From: Galeruca laticollis
Lineage: Eukaryota > Arthropoda > Insecta > Coleoptera > Chrysomelidae
Direction of reading: 5' to 3'
Assembly (NCBI GenBank): GCA_963921935.1
Contig: OY998175.1
Coordinates: 265,539,709 to 265,603,708, forward strand
Length of the DNA: 64,000 bases
Shown: positions 21,871 through 32,579 of the stretch, one piece after another
Position numbering within the stretch: the first letter of the stretch is position 1
Layout: every line of letters begins with the position of its first letter
The notes under the pieces: model-generated
Told to the model about the DNA's origin: nothing
Databases searched by the model: none
Seen by the model: only the letters and a program-made list of their open reading frames with translations
Translations under genes and position numbers: made by a program

Positions 21871-22239
21871 TCAAAGTCATCAATGGGGAATCCCAACTCA
21901 CTAATTTTATGGATACACGATACAAATTCTAATTCTTCGTCAACGTTAAAGACAGGAGGTCATGTACCATAATGCAAAGTAACCCCACAGTTGACAAAAA
22001 TTTGCAATTTCTTACAAAGTTGTCTATAGGAATTTTAAAAAGTACTAATTACTGTCCTGCATATACGTACTTGGTTACAAAGCCTCAGTCTCAATTAAAA
22101 TTAAATATATTTTCCTTCAAATACTCTCTCAGAACAATAAGATAAAACAATTTAATTCGTTTAAGACGTCATTTATTTGAACTAATGTTCAATTTAAACT
22201 GGTTGACGCATTTCACTAAGTCGTCGTAGTGACCTAATG

Positions 22240-22935
22240 TTCGATGAAAATCCGACTAATAATAGGAGAGTGCCTTTTTTTGACATCTTTATGTCTACAC
22301 CCTATGTATTAATCGAACGTAGTAGTGAGCTATTGTTCGATGAAAATCGGACCAATATTAGCAGAGTGCCTTTTTTGGCATCTTGATGTCGACACCCTGT
22401 ATATCGAACGTCGTAGTAACGTATACAACGTAGTGCCCTTATAGCATTTTTGCACATCCTGTATATTAATCGAAGGTCGTAGAGACGTAACTAATACCGT
22501 TTATTCGACTTAAATCCGACCAATAATGCCCTTATGACATATTTATGTCGACACCCTGTATATTGATCGAACATCGTAGTGACATACCTAACATCGTTTG
22601 TTCGACTTCAATCCGATCAATAGTAGAAGAGTGCGCCATCTCCATGTCGACACGCCGTATATTGATCGTCTACACACCCCGTGATCGGTCGTATCGTCAC
22701 CCACCCCAGCGTCCCATACACGCCAACGAAAATTTGAATCACTTTATGTCGACACACCGTAATCTTTATGGCCCCGTATCGTCACTCTCCCCAGCGCCCT
22801 CCCGCCTTTTTGATATGTCGACACCCCGTGATCGACCGTGACGTCACCTTCCCCAGCCAACCAGCTTCGCCAGAAAACCCCGACAAATAATAGCAGAGTG
22901 TCCTTATGGCATCTTTTTTTTAGGTACATCCTGTA
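22240..22935. repeat. foldback-family repeat array
   Basis: Short units recur about every 60-110 bp: CACCCTGTATAT, ATCGAACGTCGTAGTGAC-like, TCCGACCAATAATAGCAGAG-like and GCCCTTATGGCATCTTT-like. The same units build the foldback at 7217-8915, so this is a partial copy of that family. Confidence 0.75.
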
Positions 22936-23439
22936 TATAAAAAATAATAATTATGTCACCCCCGTATAATTACATCATCCGACCTTCAAACACCTGACAT
23001 TCCCTCACCTGTCGTATTATCTCTTGAGGATCATCAAAACAGAGATAAGAAGTTTCCAAAGTGGATAAAAAATTTTCCATGCGAAGGTGGCCCATACTAT
23101 ATTTTTGCCGAGCGACTATGGTCGAATGTATATTGAAAAGCCTAGATCTAAAATATAAACACCTTCTTGGCCTGCTGAAACAGCTGTTTATTGTCTATAA
23201 ATGATGCTTCCAGCACAAAATGTGATAAAGAGTATATAGAAGAAAGTGAAGTCGAACCTCCCCGGCTCTTAGGAATCTTAAAGTTATTTGCAATTTTAAC
23301 CTTGTTGGCATATCTTTCTGCATATTTGTATCTCGTTTCTGTATGTATGGAGTTACTTTACTTAAAGCTCATTCCGCTTGTTATGCAACTAATTCATCTA
23401 ATTCTAATTCATCACCCAGCTTACCTCAGTCGACAAACG

Positions 23440-24350
23440 TTGTATCAGCAATACGCTAATTAAAGCATCACTAAATGACATACTTGATAAATACCAAAAT
23501 TTCGTACATATTTATACTGATGCATCCAAGGTACAGGTGCTACCATTATCACACCAACCTCGAAATATATGTTTGGAGCTCCTCCAGTCTCATCTGCTTT
23601 CTCTGCTGAATTATATGCAATACACCGTGCCACTACCATCGCTTCCAATTCAGATGAATCTAACTACCTGGTACAGATTCTATTAGCTCAATCTGCGCCA
23701 TTAAAAAAATTGACACCACGCATTCTTTGGCAAATAAAATCAATTGGGAACTACAATCTTAGGAGATAACAACAAAGATATAGCACTTTGTGGGATTCCC
23801 TCCCATATTGGAGTAAAAGGAAACGAAGAAGCAGACCTGGGCGCTAAGGAAGCTTTTAATAGTGTTAGTGTGGAGTGCGTGAGTTTCCTAACGAATGCCG
23901 ATATAAAAACAAGCTTAAAACATAAAGTGCTTAGTGAGTGGGTAAAAATGGAAAACATCTAGAAACAAGCTACGAGAAATGTAAGACTCAGTGAAACCAT
24001 GGTTAGTGCTACCCAAAAATCATAAAAAGACGCAGTTCTTCTAATGCGTCTCCGCCTTGGCCACACGCGACTGACCCATAGTTACCTATTTGACATCAAG
24101 GTATAACTCACATGTAAAAACTAAGCAAATTAACTGTTAAACACATAATCGCAGACTGTACATTGTTTAATGCACAAAAATCATCATCCAACCTACCTGG
24201 AACAATGTATGATGCAGTAGGATCTAACTACAATATCGTCAATCTTAAAAATAATCTTGAAGCAATCAGTTTCAGAAACTCTATCTAGTGAACACCTAAT
24301 TGAAATTGAGTAGATGAGGCTCTCACTTGATGAAGATTCATACTGAACGA
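23440..24350 (+). pseudogene. LINE ORF2 tail with RNase H domain (broken)
   Basis: In shifting frames the segment reads FVHIYTDASKVQ, PPVSSAFSAELYAIHRATTI and IALCGIPSHIGVKGNEEADLGAKEA. These are the RNase H strands of I/R1/LOA-type LINEs (TDAS, SAELYAI, IPSHVGIxGNExAD). LRLRLGHTRLTHSYLF follows, with a decayed cysteine region after it, the usual end of such ORF2 proteins. The four acidic RNase H positions are recognisable (TDAS, AELYA, the third Asp region being lost, and EEADL). At least three frame breaks are present. The reverse transcriptase is absent. Confidence 0.75.
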
Positions 24351-24487
24351 TGAAATAAAACAATATAGTTTGTCAAAACGTTTTGACAAAGCTACTGTGT
24401 TAGTGAAATGCGTCAACAAGTTTAAATTGAACATTAGTTCTAATAAATGAAGATTTAAACAAACTATATTGTTTTATTTCATCGTTC

Positions 24488-25670
24488 ACCTAATTGAAAC
24501 ACTATTTCAAAATTGTATTACTATCTAGAAAAATCCTTGGTAACTCATAAAATGTAACAATTCATATTAGTCGCTAATAATCAGCCTTTTGGTTGATGCG
24601 AATTTTGTAATATAATAGTAATAAATCTTCCTGTATATTTGTTTCTTGTTTCTGTATGTATGGATTCACTTTACTCAAATCTCATTCCGCTTGTTATGCA
24701 ACTAATTCTTTTAGCAGACACTGTGACGCCTCATATTATTCGTCTTATAATCCAAGGTCGGCCAGCGCCGTCTAGTTTTCTCTTTCATTATAATGTTTTT
24801 AATCTGCATCGAAACGATTCATATCGTTTAACTAAAATCGACTTGTTATCATGCGCCTCAATTGGGCAATCCCTAATCACAAATTATCTGGTTTTTTATC
24901 AACGCCGGGCTGAAATCCTCCCTCAATTGCAGCAGTAAAAGCATTGACTCCTTCTGATATTTTACTAACAAATACAAGAATTTACTATAGATATTATTTG
25001 AAAACTGCTCACGTAACCAACTCTTTCTTCAACGCATAAATCCATGCATACGTAACCCTCTATTTAACCTAAGTCAGTACTTTCTTACATCGAACAAGAA
25101 TGAGCGGAGCTCGATAATTTGGTAACGTTGAATTTTCTCTTGTAGATAACCTCGATAAGCACTAATTACTGATTTCCCGTTGTTATTCGACAAGTTATTA
25201 TTGTAAATATTTGCGACTCGCTTGTTAGGCAATCGCTATACTAAATAATATATGTATTTCTTATTAACTTTTTGCTAATTTTGCATCATTGGAGTAGCTT
25301 TAATTATTCATATGTATCGAAAACATTCAGTTTCCGTTGAAACAAAATTAATTTAATTTCATCCGAAAATAATGAATTATCAAAGGTAACAGTAGAAAAA
25401 TTGAGCTGCGAACCATCAAACTGATGTTATCAGATGTTATTGAACACAACAAAACCTGATAAACAATGTTCAGTTTTCAGTAATTAACAAATATTTTCTG
25501 TTTTGCGGTATATGCCAATGATGATATTATGCAATATAATGAAGATGAAACAGTTCTTGAGTGTGACATAAGTTGAGATGAATCATCAGATATTATTCAG
25601 GAATAACATTTGGCTGAAGCAATGTACTGTAGATGATAAGGAAATTGAAGTTATTGAATAAAGTGATCAG
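24488..25670. other. AT-rich region; one duplicated segment
   Basis: 24620-24705 duplicates 23315-23400 (shared CTCATTCCGCTTGTTATGCA) in the same orientation. Otherwise no gene was recognised. Confidence 0.55.
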
Positions 25671-25741
25671 TCCAAAAACCTCATGACGAGGTAAAAATAG
25701 GTGACGCAGGTACACCCCTTATCTAGAAAATCTAGAATAAG

Positions 25742-26230
25742 ATGACAACGATGGATGAGAAGATTGAGAATAAGATAACAACGATAGGCGAGAAAATCAA
25801 GGAGTTAGAGAGAAATATGGTAGATTTAAGAACACAAGACACGCCAACAAAAGAAAAGAAGATCGGGTAAACAAAACTTAGCAACCCAGAAACACTCCCT
25901 AAGGTAGAATACATTGGCAGTTTTGCACGAGTCAAGGCTCCAACGTTCGACGGAAAGACATCGTGGATCAGTTATGTGAAACAGTTTGGAGCAGCCGCTA
26001 GAGTGAATAATTGGTCCGATAAAGAGAAAGCAGTGAACTTAACTATCGCGCTTCGGGGAGATGCCTTAGATGTACTTCAGACGATACCTTTGGAAGAAAC
26101 GGATGACTTCGAACAGCTGAAGAACATTTGTACCCATCCGAGATGAAAAACCGAAGGCAGAAACGTGATAAATCCCTTCAAGAGTATGAAACGGATATTG
26201 CCTGACTAGTTCGATTTGCTTATCTATCAG
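25742..26230 (+). pseudogene. gypsy C gag
   Basis: The segment contains a charged N-terminus (MTTMDEKIENKI) and then VKAPTFDGKTSWISYVKQF, AARVNNWSDKEKAVNLTIAL and RGDALDVLQTIP. This is the retrotransposon gag capsid pattern of gypsy elements (FDGxxxWxxFxxQFE, W-K-A-x-L, L-G-A-x). A TAA at 25868-25870 interrupts it early and further stops follow after 26143. Gag would form the particle shell. The zinc knuckle was not found. Confidence 0.8.
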
Positions 26231-26309
26231 CACCAGAGAACATGATGGAATGTCTGGGCATCCAGGCCTTCATTGATGGCTACCGTGACCCCGATATACA
26301 GAGTACGCT

Positions 26310-27022
26310 TCATTTAGCCCATCCCAAATCTGGCAAGATATATACGCTGCTGGTAGAAACTGGAGCAACTAGAATCATTATACGACCAGAAATAATAAAC
26401 TCAAAGAAGATGCTTTTACCAACGACCGCGGACCGCCACAGGTGATAGTGCCAACGTTCACGTTGAAACACAAATCCAATTGTGAATTGGCGCAGAAAAG
26501 TTCACGCATACGGTAATCGTAGCTGACATTGAAGAAGACGTGATTCTGGGAATGAACGTAATGAATGTACATGGTTTCCAATTAGACTTTAGAAACAGAA
26601 CCATTAAAGTGGGTTCTGAGGAAGTATTCCTTCATCAATGTGAAGGCAGCACGGTATTGGCAGCTGTACCGGAAGATACCGTTTTACCTGCATGAAGCGA
26701 AATCATGATAGTAGCACGGCTAAAGGGAATCATGGAGAAAGGTACACCGGCTATGATGGAGCCAAGGAACCACGACAAAGATGTTGACAAAGGAGAACTA
26801 ATTGGAAAAGGATTGGTTACGGCAGCGGAAGAAATCCCACTACGTGTGATAAACGTGAACGATTACCTGGTTACCATCAAGAAGAAAACCACGATTGGAT
26901 CCTGCATACCAGTGACATCTACAGTTCGCCAAACAACGACCACTGACAATTCTAATGCCAGATTCGAACAAATGTTATCAGTAGCTTGTCAATTCTTGAA
27001 ACTAGCTGAAAAAAGAGACTGA
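26310..27022 (+). pseudogene. gypsy C protease region
   Basis: A frame ending at 26445 reads IYTLLVETGATRIIIRPEI, corresponding to the retropepsin start LVDTGATRT with Asp replaced by Glu. After frame changes the text continues HTVIVADIEEDVILGMNVM and then DYLVTIKKKT. This is followed by a linker rich in Thr and Lys, which in related elements connects to the polymerase. Loss of the catalytic Asp and the frame breaks indicate an inactive protease. Confidence 0.7.
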
Positions 27023-27029
27023 GAGAATT

Positions 27030-28070
27030 TCTCTTGCAGTATCGAGACCAATTCTTACAAAAATGAGGAAAGTCTGGTAGAACATCAGCCGTCAAATACA
27101 AACTCGATACTAGTAAAGCCCAGCTCATGTTAAACCCGAAGAAATGTCAGCTATTCCGAAACCGGGTCAACTGTCTAGGTCATATAGTGAGCCATGAAGG
27201 AGTGGCGGTGGGTCTATAGAAAATTGCTTGCATTTAGCAATGGCCGCGACCAACCGACAAACATCAAATTATGAATTGACTGTCTCGACCCTTACTTCGT
27301 GGAATATGCTCATATTAGTGTTTTTAAATGAAACTCAAGGTCTCTAGTTAATTCCACAATATAATACAAGTTATTTTCAATAACTTGTATTATATTGTGG
27401 AATTAACTAGAGACCTTGAGTTTCATTTAAAAACACTAATCAAATTAGGAGTTTCCTTGGACTTTGCATATATTCTAGAATATTTATCAGGATGTTTGGA
27501 GATATTACCAAGCCTCTAACTCGACTTACAGAAGAATCTAGACCTTTCCAATGGGAACAAAGCTGTCAAACGGCTTTTGAAACCTTGAAGAGGCATTTAA
27601 CCACGGCACAGATATTAGGATACCAATTACCAGAGGGAGACTTTATTCTTGACACTGACGAAAGCTAACTAATAATTGGAGGAGTGCTCTCACAGATCCA
27701 AGGAGGGCAAGAAAGAGTGCTGGGATATTTTAGTAAAGTCCTCTCCAAACTAGAACGAGGCTATTACATCACAAGAAGAAAACTTTTGGCGATAGTGAAG
27801 TCCGTGGAACACTTTTACCAGTATGTCTATGGTAGGAACTTTTTAATTCGGACTGATCATGCAGCCCTCAATTTGTTGATGCAGTTCCAGAATCCCGTGA
27901 GCCAGATCGCTAGATGGATTGAACGACTTCAAGAGTACGATTTCAACATCGAACATCGAGATGGTGTGAGTCTCCGAAATGCCGACTCCCTGTCCAGACG
28001 GCCGTGTCCAACTGCTCCCACTGCAACAAGGCGGAATCCAGGGAAGCTGCAGTTTGAAGAACTACTGTAG
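27030..28070 (+). pseudogene. gypsy C reverse transcriptase remnant and RNase H, interrupted by a palindrome
   Basis: A start of the reverse transcriptase (SAVKYKLDTSKAQ) is joined directly to its end (LMLNPKKCQLF, CLGHIVSHEGVAV), so the catalytic YxDD core is deleted. After the palindrome at 27314-27440 the frame resumes as FGDITKPLTRLTEESRPFQW. It continues through the RNase H segment (QGGQERVLGYFSKVLSKLER, GYYITRRKLLAIVKSVEHF, FLIRTDHAALNLLM) to the GVSLRNADSLSRRPC boundary motif and a TAG at 28068-28070. RNase H retains Glu in ERGYY-type and Asp in RTDH positions, but an upstream TAA breaks the frame. Confidence 0.85.
27314..27440. repeat. perfect palindrome (61-62-bp arms, 3-bp loop)
   Basis: Bases 27315-27375 are the exact reverse complement of 27379-27439, with loop TTC; one more pair extends to 27314/27440. 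The arm carries AATTCCACAATATAATACA and TTTTTAAATGAAACT, which also occur singly at PLE-type ends near 19310, 20030 and 44690. It lies within the gypsy C polymerase remnant. Confidence 0.95.
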
Positions 28071-28249
28071 TCAACGAAGATCCATGAGAATCGGAGAAGA
28101 TTTGGAGGATGATCCTCACCTAAAGAAGATTCGGCAATGGGAAGAAGAAAATCGTCCACCTACATGGCAAGATGTGTCAAGATTTTCACCGACACTCACG
28201 GCATATTGGGCTTAGTGGAGCTCCTTTGTCCTGGAAGAAGGGCTGTTGA

Positions 28250-29360
28250 AAAGAGTCTTTGAAAACGATGATGGTTCCGAGATGAAGAGACAGCTAGTAA
28301 TTACCTAAAGCGAGAGTAGCTGATGTATTGAAGAAGTTACATGACAGTCCATCGGAAGGTCATCTGGAAGTGAAGAAAACCCTTCAGCGAGTCCGTCAAA
28401 GGTTTCATTGGATGAACAGCTCCGACGATGTGCACTACTGGTGTAAGAAATATACGACTTGTGCTACAAGTAATGGACCACATCGCAAGAGAAAGGCGCC
28501 CATGAAACAATATAATGTTGGAAGCCCTCTTGAAAGGATTGCTTTAGACATCACTGGACCATTTCCGACGACAGAAAATGGTGGTGAATACATCCTGGTT
28601 ATAATGGATCATTTCACAAAGTGGGTGGAAATTTACGCGATCCAGAATCAAGAGGCCACAACTGTCGCGGATGTATTGGTGAAAGAATTCATTAGCCGAT
28701 ATTGAGTGCCATTGGAAGTCCACAGCGACCAGGGAAGAAATTTCGAAAGCCATCTATTACAGGAGATTTGGGACAAGCTGGGAATGAAGAAGACCAGGAC
28801 AATAGCATAACATTCACAGTCAGATGGAATGGTAAAGAGAGTGAACAGGACAATTGGAGAATATCTGTCGAAAGTAGTTTCAACCTATTAGATAGATTGG
28901 GACCAGTATCTTTTCCTATTTGCATTGGCTTATCGATCTGCGGTCAATGATTCCACGGGTGAAACACCTGCGAAAATCCTGTTTAGACGTGCAATGAGGC
29001 TTCCTTGTGACCTGTAATTTGGCTGTCGGCCTGGAGAAGATCTAGCAGGAGAAGACTACCTGATACAATTAAGAAGAAGGCTGGACGATATTCATGACTT
29101 AGTTCGAACAAATCTTCAAGTTGCCAGCGACATAATGGAAAGTAGGTACGATACGCAGGCCACAGTAGGCGGTTTTAAATAAGGGGACAAAGAATGGTTA
29201 CACAAACCGATGAGGAGAAATTGATTTTCTCCAAAATTACAAATACCCCGGGAAATGTCTATACCTAATCAAGAAAAGGATCAATGATGTTATGTATCGC
29301 TTAAGAAAGATCCCCAACGGAAAACCAAAAGTAGTTATCATAACCGACTAGCGCCATTCT
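28250..29360 (+). pseudogene. gypsy C integrase (broken)
   Basis: The zinc-binding part has KLHDSPSEGHLEVKKTL and YWCKKYTTCATSNGPH, where the second zinc Cys of the usual CxxC appears to be Tyr. The core has LERIALDITGPFPTTENGGE (first Asp), HFTKWVEIYAI and, after a TGA, VPLEVHSDQGRNFES (second Asp). The catalytic helix reads SDGMVKRVNRTIGEYL in another frame, with Lys where active enzymes have Glu. The C-terminal part (ALAYRSAVNDSTGETPA, LFRRAMRLPCDL) and an SSYHNRLAPF segment follow, leading in frame to the macro-like region. It cannot be active. Confidence 0.85.
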
Positions 29361-29707
29361 AAGGAGACCATGGCCTAGAGAAAGGAGTAAACCATATTCG
29401 AGATGTGTCTGACCCTATCTTCGATGAATTTATGGGCGCGTATGGAGGTACCGGGAAAGCTAGATATGGAGTCACTTCAGAACAACCACACGATTTGTCC
29501 ACTCTCCCGGAAGATTATTTACTGGCATACAACATCCCCGCCCGTATCAAGAACGGTCTAGGGTTGGCAACTGTCTATCGAAAGAAGTTCGGACAATTGG
29601 ATAAACTGAGTATTCGTCGTTTTCATTCACTCAAACTTAAAAATGCCATCCCCTGGCAAGACACTGAGTTTCAAATAATTGACGTACCTCCGTTCAGCTC
29701 TGTTTAA
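29360..29707 (+). pseudogene. macro-domain-like segment in frame after gypsy C integrase
   Basis: The frame continues from integrase across one TAA (29360-29362) and reads HDLSTLPEDYLLAYNI, then PARIKNGLGLATVYRKKFGQLDKL. This follows the macro (ADP-ribose-binding) fold start seen in OARD1-like proteins: a GDL strand, x-LP-x-DYxLAH, the glycine-rich GxGxA loop and a KFG helix end. The stretch then diverges (RRFHSLKLKNAIPW) and ends at 29707, so only the N-terminal half is present. Macro domains bind or remove ADP-ribose. Whether it was part of the element's own polyprotein or was captured from the host cannot be told from one copy. The fold call rests on motif resemblance. Confidence 0.5.
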
Positions 29708-30330
29708 ATAATGTTGTGTTTGTTCCCGTTCTTCCCAGTTCCATTTGATGGAATTTTTTTTCCAACTGTTCTTATTGTAGTACAGATAAAAAAGCTTTTT
29801 GATTGTGTTGTAGTTCTGACCACTCAAGCAAAACAGATGTCGCCTTTCTTTGTAATGGGTTTCGATGGTATAATTCGAGTGGGTCCCTTTCTTTGTAATG
29901 TGTTTTAGTAAATGGGAAAGGGCCCTCTATTTGTTATGTGTTTTGATAGTACTTATAGATCATATGGAGCGTTTCTTTATATTGTATTTTCCAAGTATGG
30001 ATTGAATAGAGCATTTTCTATACATTATAATCATATATTTTTGGTGGTATGAACTGAATGGATCCTACTTTATACGACAGTCTAACAAATATAAAGAAAT
30101 CTTAATGCTTTTTCTTGAAATTTCAAGAAAGAAAAAAAGTCAGATTCAAACAAACACTCACAATATTTAAACGTGGCTGAACGCAAGTACATAAATTAGT
30201 TGATCAATATCAAATTGATAAGGAATAAAGTATGAATATGTAACTACAGCTTATCTGTATTTTAGAAAGATTATAAGTAGATATAGTACTTTTGTCACCC
30301 TATACATCATATGCTTTGATATCCCATCAT
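29708..30330. repeat. dispersed repeats downstream of gypsy C
   Basis: About 29705-29960 matches 19060-19330, and 30170-30330 matches 18920-19070 inverted. No gene seen. Confidence 0.6.
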
Positions 30331-30459
30331 TTATAAGTGGTTTTAAATTCTATTTTCAGATACTCAAGAAAAGTAATATAGATTTCTTCAAAAATTTGTT
30401 ACAGTTATGCAGTATTTAAAGAAAATTATTTTCGTAAGTAAATTTTGATCTGGGTTAAA

Positions 30460-30790
30460 AACCGTATTAATTAGAAAAAAACTTGAAAAAACGAGAAGAA
30501 AATCAAAGGGTGGCCCTGTTATTTTGGCTATAACTACACAAGGGTACACCTAATATCTCAAATCTCAAATACCTTAGAATAGGGCTACAAAAAATATTTT
30601 ATCTCTATCTGAGGTCAAGAAGAGTACAAATTGAAAAAAACTTCAAATACCCATAATTTGGTAATTTTAGATATCCATTAGGACCCCTTTTTCAGGCATC
30701 GTGGTATGATGCGACCGTAATAATTTTTTGAGCTCTATCATTCTGCAAAGTTCAATCAAAATCGTCATTGCTATTACATACTTCATTCAA
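30460..30790. repeat. dispersed repeat, copy 1
   Basis: Shares the order TTATTTTGGCTATA, ATCTCAAAT, GCTACAAAAAA, ATCGTGGTATGAT and GAGCTCT with 43735-44060 in the same orientation. Family unknown and no protein is seen. Confidence 0.7.
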
Positions 30791-31439
30791 TTCATTTTTC
30801 ATCAAAACCATATGCTTAGGTAGGGTAAGCTATACAGTCATTGGCCAACGACAGTTATTGGCATAGATGTGTTATTTCGAGAATTTTTAATTCTTGCAAA
30901 AATATTCTATGCATATGGTATTATCTAGGTTGTGGTGGCAACTATGCTCAATTCATATTTCAAACTGCATCGTTCCATTACCTAATCTTAAAAAGTTGTT
31001 GTGAGGTCGTGTCGATCTAAAACGGAACTTTAGTGAAATCTTAACAAGTTACATTAAAACCTACCCTACTATATTCGGAAATTAATTACAAGGTGTGTTG
31101 TTTTACATGATAATATCGATTTATTTGAGTTTTAAAATGTTCAAAATTCGTAACTCTGAGGTAGAAATTAATTCCTTACAATTTATTTTATTTAATGTCC
31201 TATTCCAATCACTGTACACAATTTCTGTAAATATCTGTCAAATTGAAATTTATTCAAAATATTGTTTCAAACAGTGATTGGCCATAAATAAATTAATTAA
31301 TTTAAGGGGCGTAGGCGGGATAAGAGCATAACATATGGGACATATTATTATAATTGATAAATATAAACAATTTTATTTGATACAGAGTTTTCAACTAAAA
31401 TTCTCAGTTATACTTGAAAGTTTACAACTCTGGTAAACC
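30791..31439. other. AT-rich region without a recognisable gene
   Basis: The short motif TTGGCCA recurs here (30841, 31277) and again at 37380-37690. No coding signal. Confidence 0.5.
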
Positions 31440-31633
31440 TTGTTATTTTAATGAAATTAACTGCCTCAACTAACACAGAACTAGAAGTGCTGCATATTTG
31501 TGAAAAGAAACAAGAACTGGATTTCCTTGAAGAATTGGAAATTAGAAGACATTTAAGAAACACACAATATGAAGTTGTCAATGGACAGATAAATCTAGGG
31601 AGTTCTCCACTAATAAACTGTCTTCTTAAGTGA
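31440..31633 (+). pseudogene. PLE protein C-terminal tail
   Basis: The frame reads STNTELEVLHICEKKQELDF and LEELEIRRHLRNTQYEVVNG, ending SPLINCLLK before TGA. This matches the end of PLE proteins (compare EKNFKILHVCEHG and LENLEIFKS at 240-325) and the copy at 19590-19703. No GIY-YIG core precedes it, so only the last 60 or so residues remain. It is followed by the PLE 3' region with a hammerhead-like core at 31880-31930. Confidence 0.75.
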
Positions 31634-31879
31634 TAATTGTAAGGATCACCAGATATAGTTTTCCTGGTTTTCTATATCATTGCACAGTTATACTGATATT
31701 CATTGGAAAAATGATATCCAAGATATCACCATAGGGCTAATTATATCTAAGCTTCAATATTTGTAATATCACATCTCCTTCTTCTTTCTATTTACATATA
31801 TTAAGTAAATCACAAGTTAGGTCACTTCTTGGTCTTGCCAAAAATAACTACTAAACATCAGGTAGGCATCAAATGAAAT

Positions 31880-31930
31880 GTAGCTTCTGTCATTCTGACG
31901 ATGATTTATCGAAACAATAGTCAATTTTTT
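31880..31930 (+). ncRNA. hammerhead-ribozyme-like motif of PLE 3' region
   Basis: CTGACGA (31895-31901), a short hairpin TGATTTATC, then GAAAC (31911-31915), loop AATA and GTC (31920-31922). The order and the GUC cleavage triplet fit a minimal type I hammerhead with a two-base-pair stem III. Position 7 of the CUGANGA box is variable in the family. Stem II is short (three pairs) and stem I is weak (ATT with AAT), so activity is uncertain. Confidence 0.55.
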
Positions 31931-31999
31931 AGAGTTTTCAACAATTTTATTTTGTCAATTCACATTAATGGCTGTATCGAATCAAAACGGTGCGGAAAG

Positions 32000-32290
32000 T
32001 AATTTTTCATGCTACCACTTCAGAAAATGCGTTTTGCCGATCATTTTTTAACTCGGAAAGTGCGTCGTTGCTGGTCTAGATCGCAGAATTGACTTAACTG
32101 CTCGGCAAAGTACCTACTTTCCCGAGATCTTATGTCAAAATGTGTATTAAAGACAGAATACCAGATAGGGCATCGAGGATGAGCTTTTATTAAAAGTGGC
32201 TGTGCATCGAGGATGGACTTTTATAAAGCTTGGTTAGGCATCGGGGGCGGACATTTATGAAACTTGGCTAGGCAATAAATATTCTGTTCC
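32000..32290. repeat. tandem GCATCGAGGATG repeats and hairpin-rich DNA
   Basis: Three units of about 35 bp containing GCATCGAGGATGGACTTTTA occupy roughly 32166-32274. The same unit occurs three times in opposite orientation at 34841-34940. Upstream are AAAATGCGTTTTGCCGA-like palindromic segments. Confidence 0.75.
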
Positions 32291-32579
32291 TATATTATTG
32301 TCAAATTATTTGTGGCTGCACAAAAAATAGTGTACGCGCCACACTCGGAAAGAATATAATTCAATTTGTTCCCCAGTTGCATCTAATTACTTACTTATTC
32401 TTATTTTTTCCAATAAATATTAATTATCGTTATTTCTATATTTGACTATGAGAATAATTGTAAATTCATGTGCACTTTTTATAGAAACAATATTCAATCA
32501 TATACTGTCACAAGTAAAACGTAAGATTATTCAGGTCACTCAATATACACGATTTGATATTTACATATTGTTCAATAAA

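Larger units (their letters stand above)
20152..21990 (-). mobile_element. pogo-like DNA transposon remnant, interrupted by an LTR
   Basis: The left end CATTGTGGGATTACTTTGCA (20153-20172) is mirrored by TGCAAAGTAACCCCACAG at about 21973-21990. A decayed transposase lies on the minus strand (21295-21870). The 20198-21003 interval has LTR character and interrupts the left part. The left inverted repeat itself forms a hairpin with GGTGCAAAGTATCCC just outside it. Confidence 0.65.
22138..24487. mobile_element. composite element with about 80-bp inverted ends
   Basis: The sequence GAACTAATGTTCAATTTAAA followed by TTGACGCATTTCACTAA near 22178-22218 is mirrored at about 24400-24450. Outside this the right end adds a perfect 30-bp inverted pair: TGAACGATGAAATAAAAC at 24346-24375 and its complement at 24458-24487. 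Inside lie foldback-type repeats and a LINE remnant. It is unclear whether this is one transposon with passengers or overlapping insertions. Confidence 0.5.
25740..29707 (+). mobile_element. Ty3/gypsy element C, decayed, with macro-like 3' extension
   Basis: Gag, protease, a deleted reverse transcriptase, RNase H, integrase and a macro-domain-like tail lie in order on the plus strand, broken by many stops. The reverse transcriptase core is deleted at about 27120, and a palindrome has inserted at 27314-27440. A repeat at 25671-25725, shared with 18868-18920, precedes gag and might be the end of a leader or LTR. No pair of LTRs was found. Confidence 0.85.

Noticed and set aside
22545..22929. 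Open frames with STPRD-like repeats
   Set aside because: They come from short repeated units of the foldback family.
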